Shown: positions 35,071-43,592 of the stretch, in pieces | Position numbering within the stretch: position 1 is the first letter of the stretch | How the letters are laid out: each line of letters begins with the position of its first letter | From: Bacteroidota bacterium | GTDB lineage: Bacteria; Bacteroidota; Bacteroidia; Flavobacteriales; Weeksellaceae | Length of the DNA stretch: 64,000 nt | Direction of reading: 5' to 3' | Assembly (NCBI GenBank): GCA_023457935.1 | Contig: JAEXBA010000049.1 | Location: 1-64,000 of the forward strand | Notes under the pieces: generated by a model | What the model was told of the DNA's origin: nothing | Seen by the model: the letters and a program-made list of their open reading frames with translations, nothing else | Database searches by the model: none | Program-made: the position numbers and the translations under genes

Positions 35071-36132
35071 TCAGATCAGATAAAAATCGTTAAGTTTCTC
35101 TTCGCAGAGGGTTTTCACAACGTCAATCCAGCGGTCTTCATCGTTAAGACAGGCAATGTAATTGAAGTTTTCTCCGCCTGCGTGTAAAAATTCTTCTTTT
35201 CCTTCAACAGAAATTTCTTCCAGCGTTTCCAGACAGTCTGAAACAAAGGCCGGACAAACTATCGCCAGATTTTTCACTCCTTTTTTAGGCAGGTTTTCCA
35301 GGGTTTCGTCAGTGTACGGTTCAATCCATTTGTCTTTTCCAAGTCGAGACTGAAACGAAACCACTGTTTTTTCCTTTGGAATTCCGAGTTTTTCAATCAC
35401 AAGTTCCGTGGATTTAAAGCACTGATGGCGGTAACAGAATTTATGCGAAGGATTCCAGTCCTGGTTACAGCAGTCGCCAATTTTACAGGTTTTCGTAGGA
35501 TCTGTCTTGAAAAGATGCCTTTCGGGAACACCGTGATAGGAGAACTGAAGCGCATCAAAGTTTTCCGGAAGTTTCTCGCGGATGCTTTCGGCTAAACAGT
35601 TAATGTAGATGTCGCGGTTGTAAAACGGTTCAACGTAAGTGATTTTTATGTTTGGAAAATGCGCTTTTCTCACTTCTTCAGCTTTTTCAACAACCGTTTC
35701 TGTCGTACTCATCGCATATTGCGGATAAAGCGGAAAAAGAACAATCTCCGTAACGCCCTGATCAGTAAGCTTCTGAATGCCGTTCTGAATACTCGGCTCA
35801 GCATATCTCATCCCGATTTCCACGGGAACATCCACGGTTTTCTGTAATTTTTTCTGAATTTTTTCAGTAATAACAATCAGAGGTGAACCTTCATCTGTCC
35901 ATACCGTTTCGTAGGCAGCAGCAGATTTTGGCGGACGCGTTCGGAGGATAATTCCTCTTACCAGAAGAGAACGGAAAAACCAGCGGTAATCAATCACGCG
36001 TTCGTCCATCAGGAATTCATCCAGATATTCCTTTACATCTTCAACTTTTGTGGATTTAGGTGAACCCAAATTGACCAACAGAATTCCTTTCTTAGAATTT
36101 GAGATCCGGGATTTTGAATTTGTGACTTCCAA
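35071..36132 (-). CDS. hemH: Ferrochelatase
   Basis: The 353-residue product inserts iron into protoporphyrin IX. The core opens KKGILLVNLGSPKS; later motifs are LQFSYHGVPERHL with the catalytic histidine, and FQSRLGKDKWIEPYT. Cysteines in KTCKIGDCCNQDW are also present. The first 14 residues (EVTNSKSRISNS) have no ATG or GTG: the only standard start is TTG at 36132, which is the last unit of a heptad array, and an in-frame TAA lies three codons upstream. So translation starts in repeat DNA or at a non-standard codon. Confidence 0.93.
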   Translation of the reverse strand: MEVTNSKSRISNSKKGILLVNLGSPKSTKVEDVKEYLDEFLMDERVIDYRWFFRSLLVRGIILRTRPPKSAAAYETVWTDEGSPLIVITEKIQKKLQKTVDVPVEIGMRYAEPSIQNGIQKLTDQGVTEIVLFPLYPQYAMSTTETVVEKAEEVRKAHFPNIKITYVEPFYNRDIYINCLAESIREKLPENFDALQFSYHGVPERHLFKTDPTKTCKIGDCCNQDWNPSHKFCYRHQCFKSTELVIEKLGIPKEKTVVSFQSRLGKDKWIEPYTDETLENLPKKGVKNLAIVCPAFVSDCLETLEEISVEGKEEFLHAGGENFNYIACLNDEDRWIDVVKTLCEEKLNDFYLI

Positions 36133-36186
36133 CTTTAAATTTTAAACTTTGAACCTTGAACCTTGAACCTTGAACCTTGAACCTTG
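36131..36186. repeat. Heptad array, 8 units (five perfect AACCTTG)
   Basis: AACTTTA, AATTTTA, AACTTTG, then five perfect AACCTTG copies in 7-bp phase. It fills the spacer between the nfu stop codon (36193) and the hemH start (36132), and weaker 7-bp phased traces continue into the hemH 5' codons. Confidence 0.9.
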
Positions 36187-36192
36187 AATGAA

Positions 36193-37071
36193 TCATCCGT
36201 TTACTGCCTCTACCTTTTCCACCAGTTCCGGAAGAAACTGTTTCAGTAGATTTTCAATACCGCCTTTCAGCGTCGCAGTTGAACTTGGACAGCCCGAACA
36301 CGCGCCCTGAAGAAGCATTTTTGCAGTTTTTGTATCGGCATCATATTCCATCAGAGAGATTTTTCCGCCATCGCCTTCAACGGCAGGAGCAACATATTCA
36401 GTAAGAATATCGGAAATTTTCTGTTCGTCATCGGTATAATCTCTGTTAATGAGTTTTTCAACCGGACTTTCGTGCTTCTGAGGTTCCACTTTGGAAATTT
36501 CACTGCCGCTCTGAAGAAATTCTGCAATAAAAGCGCGTACTGCAACCATTATTTCGTGCCACTGAAACTGATCGTCTTTAGTAACCGCAACAAAATTATC
36601 AGAAATGAAAACTTCCTTTACATAATCAAACTCGTCGAAAATTGCTTTTGCAAGCGGTACTTCTGAAGATTCCTCTCTGGATTTCACTTCAATAAAACCG
36701 TCCACAATTCCGCGGTCCGAAACGAACTTCATTACGGCAGGATTCGGTGTCATTTCCGCATAAACCTGATAAGCTTCTCTTTTTTTCTGACGGTAGATTC
36801 TTGGGTTTTCCAGTAACTGATCTTCAATAACGTTTTTTAAACTTTCTGCAACATGTTCCCATTCCACCGTGTCTTCTTTGGCAACCGCCACAAAATTTGC
36901 AGTGATGAAAATCTTGTCTACAAAAGGATAATTGAACAGTTCCTGCGCAATCGGGATTTCCGAAATATCAGAAGTTCTGTCCAGTTCAAGCGAGCCGGGG
37001 ATAAGCGTATATTCTGCAATGAATTTCATTACTTTTGGGTTTGCTGTGGGCTCTATAATTATTTGTCGCAT
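36193..37071 (-). CDS. Nfu-type Fe-S cluster protein with two N-terminal domains
   Basis: The 292-residue product has two successive Nfu N-terminal domains (about 1-95: IIIEPTANPKVMKFIAE; about 98-190: EMTPNPAVMKFVSDR) and a C-terminal NifU-like domain with the cluster ligand motif GACSGCPSS (about 260-268). It delivers [4Fe-4S] clusters. Most Nfu proteins have one such N-terminal domain; the duplication makes this form unusual in general but plausible for the phylum. ATG 37071 preferred. Confidence 0.9.
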   Translation of the reverse strand: MRQIIIEPTANPKVMKFIAEYTLIPGSLELDRTSDISEIPIAQELFNYPFVDKIFITANFVAVAKEDTVEWEHVAESLKNVIEDQLLENPRIYRQKKREAYQVYAEMTPNPAVMKFVSDRGIVDGFIEVKSREESSEVPLAKAIFDEFDYVKEVFISDNFVAVTKDDQFQWHEIMVAVRAFIAEFLQSGSEISKVEPQKHESPVEKLINRDYTDDEQKISDILTEYVAPAVEGDGGKISLMEYDADTKTAKMLLQGACSGCPSSTATLKGGIENLLKQFLPELVEKVEAVNG

Positions 37072-37108
37072 TTTTTGGCTAAATTTGAATGATGCAAAAA
37101 TAGACATA

Positions 37109-37143
37109 AGATATCAGATATCAGACATCGGATATTAGACGTT
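37109..37143. repeat. Heptad array, 5 units (AGATATC type)
   Basis: AGATATC twice, AGACATC, GGATATT, AGACGTT in 7-bp phase, between divergent nfu and carbonic anhydrase genes. Same unit family as at 16975 and 42683. Confidence 0.75.
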
Positions 37144-37197
37144 TTCAATTGCAGTTTTCAGGAAAATCATCCTGTTGTTAAATTATCTCATTGAAAT

Positions 37198-37719
37198 ATG
37201 GCTTTAGTAAAAACACTTTTGGGTAAAACACCTCACATTGGCGAAGGAACTTTTTTGGCTGAAACGGCAACGGTTATCGGCGATGTTGAAATGGGGAAAA
37301 ACTGCAGTATCTGGTACAATGCAGTAATCCGCGGCGATGTACATTACATCAGAATGGGCGATAAAGTGAATGTTCAGGACAATGCAATGCTTCACTGTAC
37401 CTACGAAAAATATCCGCTGAATATCGGCAGTAATGTTTCCATAGGTCATAACGCGATAGTTCATGGCTGTACCATAAAGGATAATGTTCTGATCGGAATG
37501 GGCGCTATTGTTATGGATGACTGTCTTGTGGAAAGCAACTCTATCGTTGGCGCAGGTTCTGTAGTTACACAGGGAACGCATATTAAATCCGGAGAAGTTT
37601 GGGGCGGAATTCCCGCAAGGAAAATAAAGGATATTTCTGCTGAACTGCTTTCCGGTGAAGTTAACCGAATTGCAGATAATTATGTGAAGTATTCTTCGTG
37701 GTACGCGGAAAACGAATAA
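37198..37719 (+). CDS. Gamma-class carbonic anhydrase-like protein
   Basis: The 173-residue left-handed beta-helix protein has hexapeptide repeats throughout. Metal-ligand histidines are in MLHCTYEKY, SIGHNAIVHGC, and the motif RGDVHYIRMG is typical of the YrdA/CaiE/gamma-CA group. Catalytic activity is not proven for many members. Confidence 0.88.
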   Translation: MALVKTLLGKTPHIGEGTFLAETATVIGDVEMGKNCSIWYNAVIRGDVHYIRMGDKVNVQDNAMLHCTYEKYPLNIGSNVSIGHNAIVHGCTIKDNVLIGMGAIVMDDCLVESNSIVGAGSVVTQGTHIKSGEVWGGIPARKIKDISAELLSGEVNRIADNYVKYSSWYAENE

Positions 37720-37773
37720 AAATCTCCAAATTCTCTCCAACTTAATTTCTTAACCGTTAATCATCAATTAATT

Positions 37774-38319
37774 ATGCAGTTTCCTGTTTTAGAAACGGAA
37801 AGACTTGTTCTGAACCGTCCCAATGAAGATGATTTGCAGGATTTGCTGTATCATCTGAATCAGACTTCCGAGTTTGCCGAAAACACACTTTCAATGCCTT
37901 TTCCTTATGAGAAAAAGAATGCAGAGTTTTGGTTCAGCATGATTGATGAAGGTTTCCGCAACAAAACGGCGTATATTTCTGGTATCCGGCTGAAGGAAAA
38001 TTTAAAACTCATCGGCGGCGTCGGACTTCATCTCGCACCTGAACATCGCAAAGCAGAACTTGGTTACTGGTTGGGAAAAGATTTCTGGAATAAAGGATTT
38101 GCGACAGAAGCAGCTTCCGAACTCATCAGATTTGGATTTGAGGAAGTGGAACTTAACAAAATTTTCGCTTGCTTTTTTCCTCATAATCCGGCGTCCGGAA
38201 AAATTCTTCAAAAAATTGGAATGAAAAAAGAGGCAACGTTGAAACAGGAAATTCTGAAAAATGCGGTCTTCCTGGATCTGGAACGTTACTCAATCCTGCG
38301 TTCGGATTATTATTTATAG
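37774..38319 (+). CDS. GNAT family N-acetyltransferase (RimJ/RimL-like)
   Basis: The 181-residue product opens ETERLVLNRPNEDD and has the acetyl-CoA region LGYWLGKDFWNKGFATEA followed by NPASGKILQKIGMKKE, all typical of the RimJ/RimL group. Target unknown. Confidence 0.87.
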   Translation: MQFPVLETERLVLNRPNEDDLQDLLYHLNQTSEFAENTLSMPFPYEKKNAEFWFSMIDEGFRNKTAYISGIRLKENLKLIGGVGLHLAPEHRKAELGYWLGKDFWNKGFATEAASELIRFGFEEVELNKIFACFFPHNPASGKILQKIGMKKEATLKQEILKNAVFLDLERYSILRSDYYL

Positions 38320-38400
38320 ATATTTTCTGCTTTTTTACAAAAATAAAAGGTCCGCTTTTCAGGGCATTATTATTGATTTTCAGAATTTTAAAAGTAAACT

Positions 38401-39378
38401 ATGTCGAAACTGAAAGAATTCTGGGAAATTATCGTTACAACCTTTAAAGACTGGTCTGCGCGCGACGTTGGAACTGATGCGGCAAGTCTCGCCTACAGCG
38501 CCATCTTCTCCATCCCCGGTCTTTTGATTATTGTTATCTGGTTTTCCGGTATTTTTTTCGGTGAAGAGGCGGTTCGTGGAGAGATTACAAAATTTATTGG
38601 CGGAATGATGGGCCATGACGTTGGGAAAAGTGTTGAAGAAATGGTGGTAAGCGGAATGGTGGACAAGAAAAACATCTGGATGAAAACATTTGGTGTCGCA
38701 ACGCTTGTTTTTGGTGCCACATCGCTTTTCTTTCAGCTGCAGAAAACACTGAATAAACTTTGGGATGTGCAGGCAGCGCCGAAAAAAGCATGGCAGAAAT
38801 ATATTCTCGACCGGGCCAATTCCCTCGGAATGATTCTGGTGATCGCATTTTTACTTTTAATTACCCTTCTGCTGTCTTCTTTCATAGGTTTAGCCAATGA
38901 CTGGATTGTAAACAGATTCAATCTTGAAACAATACTTTTGGTACAGATCATCAATATTGTGGTTGGATTTCTCGTTACCTGGGTTCTGTTTGCCTTTATG
39001 TTTAAAGTTTTGCCGGATGTTGAAATTGGCTGGAGATCGGTTTGGATCGGCGCTTTCAGTACGGCACTTCTTTTTACCGTGGGAAAATATCTGCTTACCT
39101 TTTATTTCGACACATTCAAGCCCACTTCCGCGTTTGGTGCAGCCGGAACTGTAATTTTATTATTGCTTTGGTTCAATTATACCTGTCAGCTGATCTTTTT
39201 GGGAGCAGAATTTACCAAAGTGTACGCCAAGAAAAAAGGTCACACCATCAAACCTTCCCGACATGCAAAATGGAGCCCGCAAATGGTGGCCGTTGAAAAA
39301 ACAGGTGATGTTGTGGACGGAGCTGATGTTGTACCTACCGATTTTTCTAAAAAACAGGCGAACGATTCAATGATTTAG
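38401..39378 (+). CDS. YihY/BrkB family membrane protein
   Basis: The 325-residue product has six predicted membrane helices, with family motifs AASLAYSAIFSIPGLLIIV at the N-terminus and FGAAGTVILLLLWFNYTCQLIFLGAEFTKVYA before the tail, here split in two. Formerly called RNase BN in error; function unknown. Its stop codon overlaps the convergent lipoprotein gene by 4 bp. Confidence 0.9.
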   Translation: MSKLKEFWEIIVTTFKDWSARDVGTDAASLAYSAIFSIPGLLIIVIWFSGIFFGEEAVRGEITKFIGGMMGHDVGKSVEEMVVSGMVDKKNIWMKTFGVATLVFGATSLFFQLQKTLNKLWDVQAAPKKAWQKYILDRANSLGMILVIAFLLLITLLLSSFIGLANDWIVNRFNLETILLVQIINIVVGFLVTWVLFAFMFKVLPDVEIGWRSVWIGAFSTALLFTVGKYLLTFYFDTFKPTSAFGAAGTVILLLLWFNYTCQLIFLGAEFTKVYAKKKGHTIKPSRHAKWSPQMVAVEKTGDVVDGADVVPTDFSKKQANDSMI

Positions 39379-39827
39379 TTTTGCTGAGGATTTGAATTTC
39401 CCACTAACATTACTTTTCCGTTTTCACAGCGGAGTCCGGTTGGCGGTTCAACAATCATACAGTCCGATATAATTCCATATTTTCTGTTGAAGTTCGACTG
39501 TTCAACAGTATAGTTCTGAATAAGCGGAATAATAGAGTCTTCCTTGCTTTTCGGATAAGCAATATACGCAGCAGGACCGCCGCAGGCTTTAGATCCAACC
39601 GGAGAGATCCTCCAGTCGTTTTCATCTGTACAGGTTTCGGAATTGGCCAGTTGATTGATTTTGTCGCGCATTTCAGCCAAAGTTCTTGTATCCTGCTCAT
39701 TCTGGAAGTTCTTGTCGGGCTTCAGAGAGATATCTTTGGGCAAAGTGGAAGGGTCGTCCACTGCTTTCTTGGACTTGCATGCTGTACCGGAAAGAACCAG
39801 GGCCGCAACAAAAATCAGCTGTTTCAT
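39375..39827 (-). CDS. Small lipoprotein of unknown function
   Basis: The 150-residue product has a lipobox (LVLSGTACKSKK) and later cysteines at SETCTDE, SKACGGP, SDCMIV and LRCENG, which may form disulfides in the periplasm. CGGPAAYIAYPKS is reminiscent of small Bacteroidota lipoproteins. ATG 39827 opens the signal peptide; not otherwise recognised. Confidence 0.75.
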   Translation of the reverse strand: MKQLIFVAALVLSGTACKSKKAVDDPSTLPKDISLKPDKNFQNEQDTRTLAEMRDKINQLANSETCTDENDWRISPVGSKACGGPAAYIAYPKSKEDSIIPLIQNYTVEQSNFNRKYGIISDCMIVEPPTGLRCENGKVMLVGNSNPQQN

Positions 39828-39907
39828 AAAACGGGAATTGAGGTGTAAAGTTAGCAATTTGAAACATGAAAAAGTTAATGGATTTCAGATTTTCCTTTCA
39901 TTTTCTG

Positions 39908-39915
39908 TATTTTTG
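39908..39915 (+). promoter_or_regulatory. -7 box of the Pif1-like helicase gene, predicting a leaderless mRNA
   Basis: TATTTTTG, then four bases, then the ATG at 39920. The start of transcription would coincide with the start codon. Confidence 0.5.
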
Positions 39916-39919
39916 AAGG

Positions 39920-42055
39920 ATGAATGAAAGCCTTTTTGCTTTAGCCGAATACACAAGCCGCAGCATCTTTCTTACCGGCAAGGCCGGAACCGGGAAAACC
40001 ACTTTTCTGAATAATTTTGTACGAAAAACAGAGAAAAAATTCATTGTGGTTGCGCCTACAGGTATTGCGGCGATTAATGCGGGCGGCGTTACCATTCATT
40101 CAATGTTCGGGCTTCCGTTACGGCCTTTTTTGCCTACAACAGAGCGTATCGACGGTAATCTCGGAAACAATATTGCAGATCTCGTCCAGCATTTTAAATA
40201 CCGCAAAGACAAACTGAAATTGCTTCGCGAAGTTGAAATAATCATAGTTGATGAGGTTTCCATGCTTCGGGCAGATGTTCTGGATATGATGGATCTTTCG
40301 CTTCGTCATGTCCGCAGAAATCAGCAGAAATTTGGCGGTGTCCAGATGCTTTTTATTGGAGATTTATTTCAGTTGCCGCCTGTTGTGCGCGACGAAAATA
40401 TCCTAAAACAGTATTACGATTCACCCTTTTTTTTCGACAGCCATGTACTGAAGGATTTACCGCTTGTTACGGTTGAGCTCACCACGGTCTACCGCCAGAA
40501 AGATGAAGATTTTCTTGAAATCCTGAATGCAATCCGCGATGGTAACCGCCATGCGATTGATTTTGACCGGCTCAATGAGCGCTTTGATCCTCACTTTGAG
40601 CCCGATGAAGAACCTTATGTTTACCTGACTTCGCACAACAGAATGGCTGATGAAATCAACCAGAGAAAACTGAAGGAACTTCCGGGAAAATCCTGTTTCT
40701 ATAAAGCTAAAATTACCGGAGATTTCCGCGAAAACCAATATCCGAACGAAGAAACGCTTGAGCTTCGGGTGGGAACGCAGATTATGTTTATCCGTAATGA
40801 TGCAAGCAGCGAACGGCGTTATTTCAACGGTAAACTGGCGGAAGTAATGCGTCTTGATGAAGATGAAATCTGGGTAATGATCGACGGTGATGATGAGGAA
40901 TACAGGCTGAAGCGGGAAGTCTGGGATCAGAAAGTGTACACGCTGGATTCCGAAAAGAACATCAGGGAAGATGTTTTGGGCAGTTTCGAACAGTTTCCGG
41001 TGCGTCTGGCCTGGGCGGTTACCATTCATAAAAGTCAGGGATTAACTTTTGACCGTCTGATTATTGATGCAGGAAAGTCTTTTGCGTCCGGACAGGTGTA
41101 TGTTGCGCTTTCGCGTTGCCGTACTTTGGAAGGAATCGTTTTGAAATCGAAGATTACGCCTGAAGTGATTTTCAGTGATCACCGTGTTGAAAATTTTCAG
41201 AATACTACCAATGCCAACGACAGGATTGAAGAGATTCTGGAAGTGGAAAAATACGATTATGCCATCGGAAAAGTAATCCGTTATGCAGACTGTGTGTGGA
41301 TCCGCAAATCACTTGAAGACTGGTACAATATGTCGCTGGTTAGCAAAAACGTTGATAAAACCAAAGCAAAGCAACTGTATGCTTCACTGAAGAAAGAAAC
41401 CGAGAATTTTGTTGCTCTTTTTGAAAAATTTGAAAAAATTCTGCACCAGAAAAACCGCAGATATCTTCAGGGAAAAGATACCTGGGAAGAAATTGAACAG
41501 AAATCTTCAGGCGCTGTAAATTTCTTTTTCAAGAACATCACAGAGAAAATTTTTGAACCTCTGAAACAGTTTTATGCGGAAACGAAAGGCATCAAAGGTC
41601 TGAAAACCTACAACGATGATTTCCGGGTTTTTCTAGATGATCTTGAAGATTATCTGAAAGACCTCCGAACCGTAAAACTGCTGGATAAATTTCTGTTTGA
41701 TGAGAAAAACGATGTGAAGATTTCAACAAAAATTGAAAAAGTTCCCTCACATATTCTTACATTCCAGATGTTTGAAGACGGGAAAACCATTCCGGAAATC
41801 GCCAAAGAACGCGGTTTGGTGAATGAAACGGTTTACGGACATCTTGCAAAATTTGCCGAACAGGGCGTTCTGGACATCAAAAGGGTTTTGCCGAAAGAGA
41901 AAATTCAGGTTTTTGAGAAGGAATTCATGAAAAACTCAGATTATTCCGGACTTAACGAGTGGAAGAAAATCTTGCCGCCTGAATTTGAGTTCAATGAAAT
42001 CAGAATCCTGATTAATCACTATAACTATCTGGAAAACAAAAAAAAAGGCAATTAA
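39920..42055 (+). CDS. Pif1-like SF1B DNA helicase with C-terminal helix-turn-helix
   Basis: The 711-residue product has Walker A LTGKAGTGKTTFLNNF, APTGIAAINAGGVTIHSMF, Walker B IIVDEVSMLRADVLD, GDLFQLPPVV and the late motif AVTIHKSQGLTFDRLIIDAG, together defining the Pif1/RecD-like group. The C-terminal part (about 600-711) has HILTFQMFEDGKTIPEIAKERGLVNETVYGHLAKF, again split here: a helix-turn-helix of the type found at RecQ ends. It probably acts on G-quadruplex or replication-fork DNA, by family analogy. Confidence 0.9.
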   Translation: MNESLFALAEYTSRSIFLTGKAGTGKTTFLNNFVRKTEKKFIVVAPTGIAAINAGGVTIHSMFGLPLRPFLPTTERIDGNLGNNIADLVQHFKYRKDKLKLLREVEIIIVDEVSMLRADVLDMMDLSLRHVRRNQQKFGGVQMLFIGDLFQLPPVVRDENILKQYYDSPFFFDSHVLKDLPLVTVELTTVYRQKDEDFLEILNAIRDGNRHAIDFDRLNERFDPHFEPDEEPYVYLTSHNRMADEINQRKLKELPGKSCFYKAKITGDFRENQYPNEETLELRVGTQIMFIRNDASSERRYFNGKLAEVMRLDEDEIWVMIDGDDEEYRLKREVWDQKVYTLDSEKNIREDVLGSFEQFPVRLAWAVTIHKSQGLTFDRLIIDAGKSFASGQVYVALSRCRTLEGIVLKSKITPEVIFSDHRVENFQNTTNANDRIEEILEVEKYDYAIGKVIRYADCVWIRKSLEDWYNMSLVSKNVDKTKAKQLYASLKKETENFVALFEKFEKILHQKNRRYLQGKDTWEEIEQKSSGAVNFFFKNITEKIFEPLKQFYAETKGIKGLKTYNDDFRVFLDDLEDYLKDLRTVKLLDKFLFDEKNDVKISTKIEKVPSHILTFQMFEDGKTIPEIAKERGLVNETVYGHLAKFAEQGVLDIKRVLPKEKIQVFEKEFMKNSDYSGLNEWKKILPPEFEFNEIRILINHYNYLENKKKGN

Positions 42056-42603
42056 TAGTAATTCGTGTTGTTCAGAATGTTGTCATAATTCGCATCGCTC
42101 AGCTTATGTTGATCATGATAACTCTTCAGCTGTTCGGTGTAATTTTTCAGTCTGTTTTCAAGCGTCTGTTCGAAATTGGCACTAACTTCTTTTCCGTCTA
42201 CTGTCTTGATGATGACGGAATTTTCTGTTCCTTTTGTTGAAAAACCGCGGAAATCACCTTTGATATCGTTTCCTATAAATCTTAACCTGGAAATGCTGTT
42301 CAGCGGAAATTCTTCTCCGTTCAGAATTACAGAATCGTTTCTCAGTTCAAGGTTTCCGGTGAATTTTCCTTTTTTCCCGTGGAAAAGCATGTAGTTGGCG
42401 ACATTCAGCAGAATCAGTCCGATAAGAATCATGTTCATTGTGAAAGTAGCTTCCAGCAGGCGGTCTTTATAACGGAAGAGCTGCGGAATCATGGCTGCGA
42501 GCAAAGTCAGAATAATTACGGCGCCCATCACGATAGCCAGAATCCGAAGAATCTTTCCGGTTGTCGTTTTCTTTTTGTCAAATGGCTGCAGTGTTCTGAA
42601 CAT
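42052..42603 (-). CDS. Two-helix membrane protein of unknown function
   Basis: The 183-residue product has two membrane helices (about 18-42 and 55-73), then a beta-rich cytoplasmic domain (LELRNDSVILNGEEFPLNSISRL resembles a PH-like fold, from about 85) and a helical tail. No family recognised. It overlaps the convergent helicase by 4 bp. Confidence 0.7.
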   Translation of the reverse strand: MFRTLQPFDKKKTTTGKILRILAIVMGAVIILTLLAAMIPQLFRYKDRLLEATFTMNMILIGLILLNVANYMLFHGKKGKFTGNLELRNDSVILNGEEFPLNSISRLRFIGNDIKGDFRGFSTKGTENSVIIKTVDGKEVSANFEQTLENRLKNYTEQLKSYHDQHKLSDANYDNILNNTNYY

Positions 42604-42682
42604 CTTTATTAATTTAAGAAGTGCAAAGATATTAAAGTTTGTGCTAATCTTCTTTAAAGCTTAATTTTGTACAGCAGAATGC

Positions 42683-42724
42683 GGATATTAGATGTCAGAT
42701 ATTAGATGTCAGATATCAGACTGA
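42683..42724. repeat. Heptad array, 6 units (AGATATT/AGATGTC alternating)
   Basis: GGATATT, AGATGTC, AGATATT, AGATGTC, AGATATC, AGACTGA in 7-bp phase, in the spacer before mazG. Confidence 0.8.
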
Positions 42725-42760
42725 AGCACTTCTGTTACCACTAGCAAATTATTAAACCAA

Positions 42761-42823
42761 CAACTGATAACCATCAACCGACAACCATCAACTATTAACC
42801 GACAACCATCAACCATCAAGCAA
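42761..42823. repeat. Heptad array, 9 units (CAACCAT type), flush with mazG start
   Basis: Nine units of the form YAACNNN (CAACTGA, TAACCAT, CAACCGA, CAACCAT, CAACTAT, TAACCGA, CAACCAT, CAACCAT, CAAGCAA) end exactly where the mazG ATG begins. Confidence 0.85.
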
Positions 42824-43588
42824 ATGAACACCAAAGCCCAAAAACTCGAAGCTTTCTCACAACTTCTCGATATTATGAATGATCTGCGCGAAAAATGTCC
42901 GTGGGACAAAAAGCAGACTTTGCAAACTTTGCGTCATCTCACTTTGGAAGAAGTGTACGAACTTTCGGACGCTTTGCTGGAAGAAGATTTACAGGAAATC
43001 AAGAAGGAATTGGGCGATGTATTGCTGCATTTGGTTTTTTATGCGAAAATCGGTTCGGAAAAGGGAAGTTTTGATATTGCAGATGTGATTAATTCTTTGA
43101 ATGAAAAACTCATTTTCCGTCATCCGCACATTTACGGCGATGTTGAGGTGAAAGATGAAGAAGAAGTAAAACAGAACTGGGAAAAACTGAAACTGAAAGA
43201 AGGCAACAAATCCGTTCTGTCGGGAGTTTCCAAAGGAACGCCAAGTATTGTGAAAGCATTCAGAATTCAGGAAAAAGTAAAAGGAATCGGTTTTGAATTT
43301 GCAGATGCCGAAGACGCCTGGAAAAAGGTAGATGAAGAACTCGCAGAATTTCACGCCGAAACCGATCTGGAAAAGAAAGAAACAGAACTCGGTGACGTTT
43401 TCTTTTCACTGATTAATTACGCTAGAATTTCCGGAATCAACCCTGATTCTGCGTTAGAAAAAACCAATATTAAATTCATTTCCCGTTTCCAAAAAATGGA
43501 AAATCTTGCCCACAAAAAAAATCTGAATCTCTCCGAAATGCCTTTGGAGCAGATGGACAAACTTTGGGAAGAAGCAAAAAAAATCTAA
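42824..43588 (+). CDS. mazG: Nucleoside triphosphate pyrophosphohydrolase MazG
   Basis: The 254-residue product has two MazG domains. The first has CPWDKKQTLQTLRHLTLEEVYEL and EIKKELGDVLLHLVFYA; the second has ELAEFHAE and ELGDVFFSLINYAR, which bind magnesium through the acidic pairs. It clears aberrant or signalling nucleotides. Its start codon directly follows a heptad array. Confidence 0.95.
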   Translation: MNTKAQKLEAFSQLLDIMNDLREKCPWDKKQTLQTLRHLTLEEVYELSDALLEEDLQEIKKELGDVLLHLVFYAKIGSEKGSFDIADVINSLNEKLIFRHPHIYGDVEVKDEEEVKQNWEKLKLKEGNKSVLSGVSKGTPSIVKAFRIQEKVKGIGFEFADAEDAWKKVDEELAEFHAETDLEKKETELGDVFFSLINYARISGINPDSALEKTNIKFISRFQKMENLAHKKNLNLSEMPLEQMDKLWEEAKKI

Positions 43589-43592
43589 AATT

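Noticed and set aside
42683..42823. Possible CRISPR-like or spacer-repeat array before mazG
   Set aside because: The repeat period is 7 bp with no spacers of 25-40 bp and no cas genes nearby; it is two heptad arrays.
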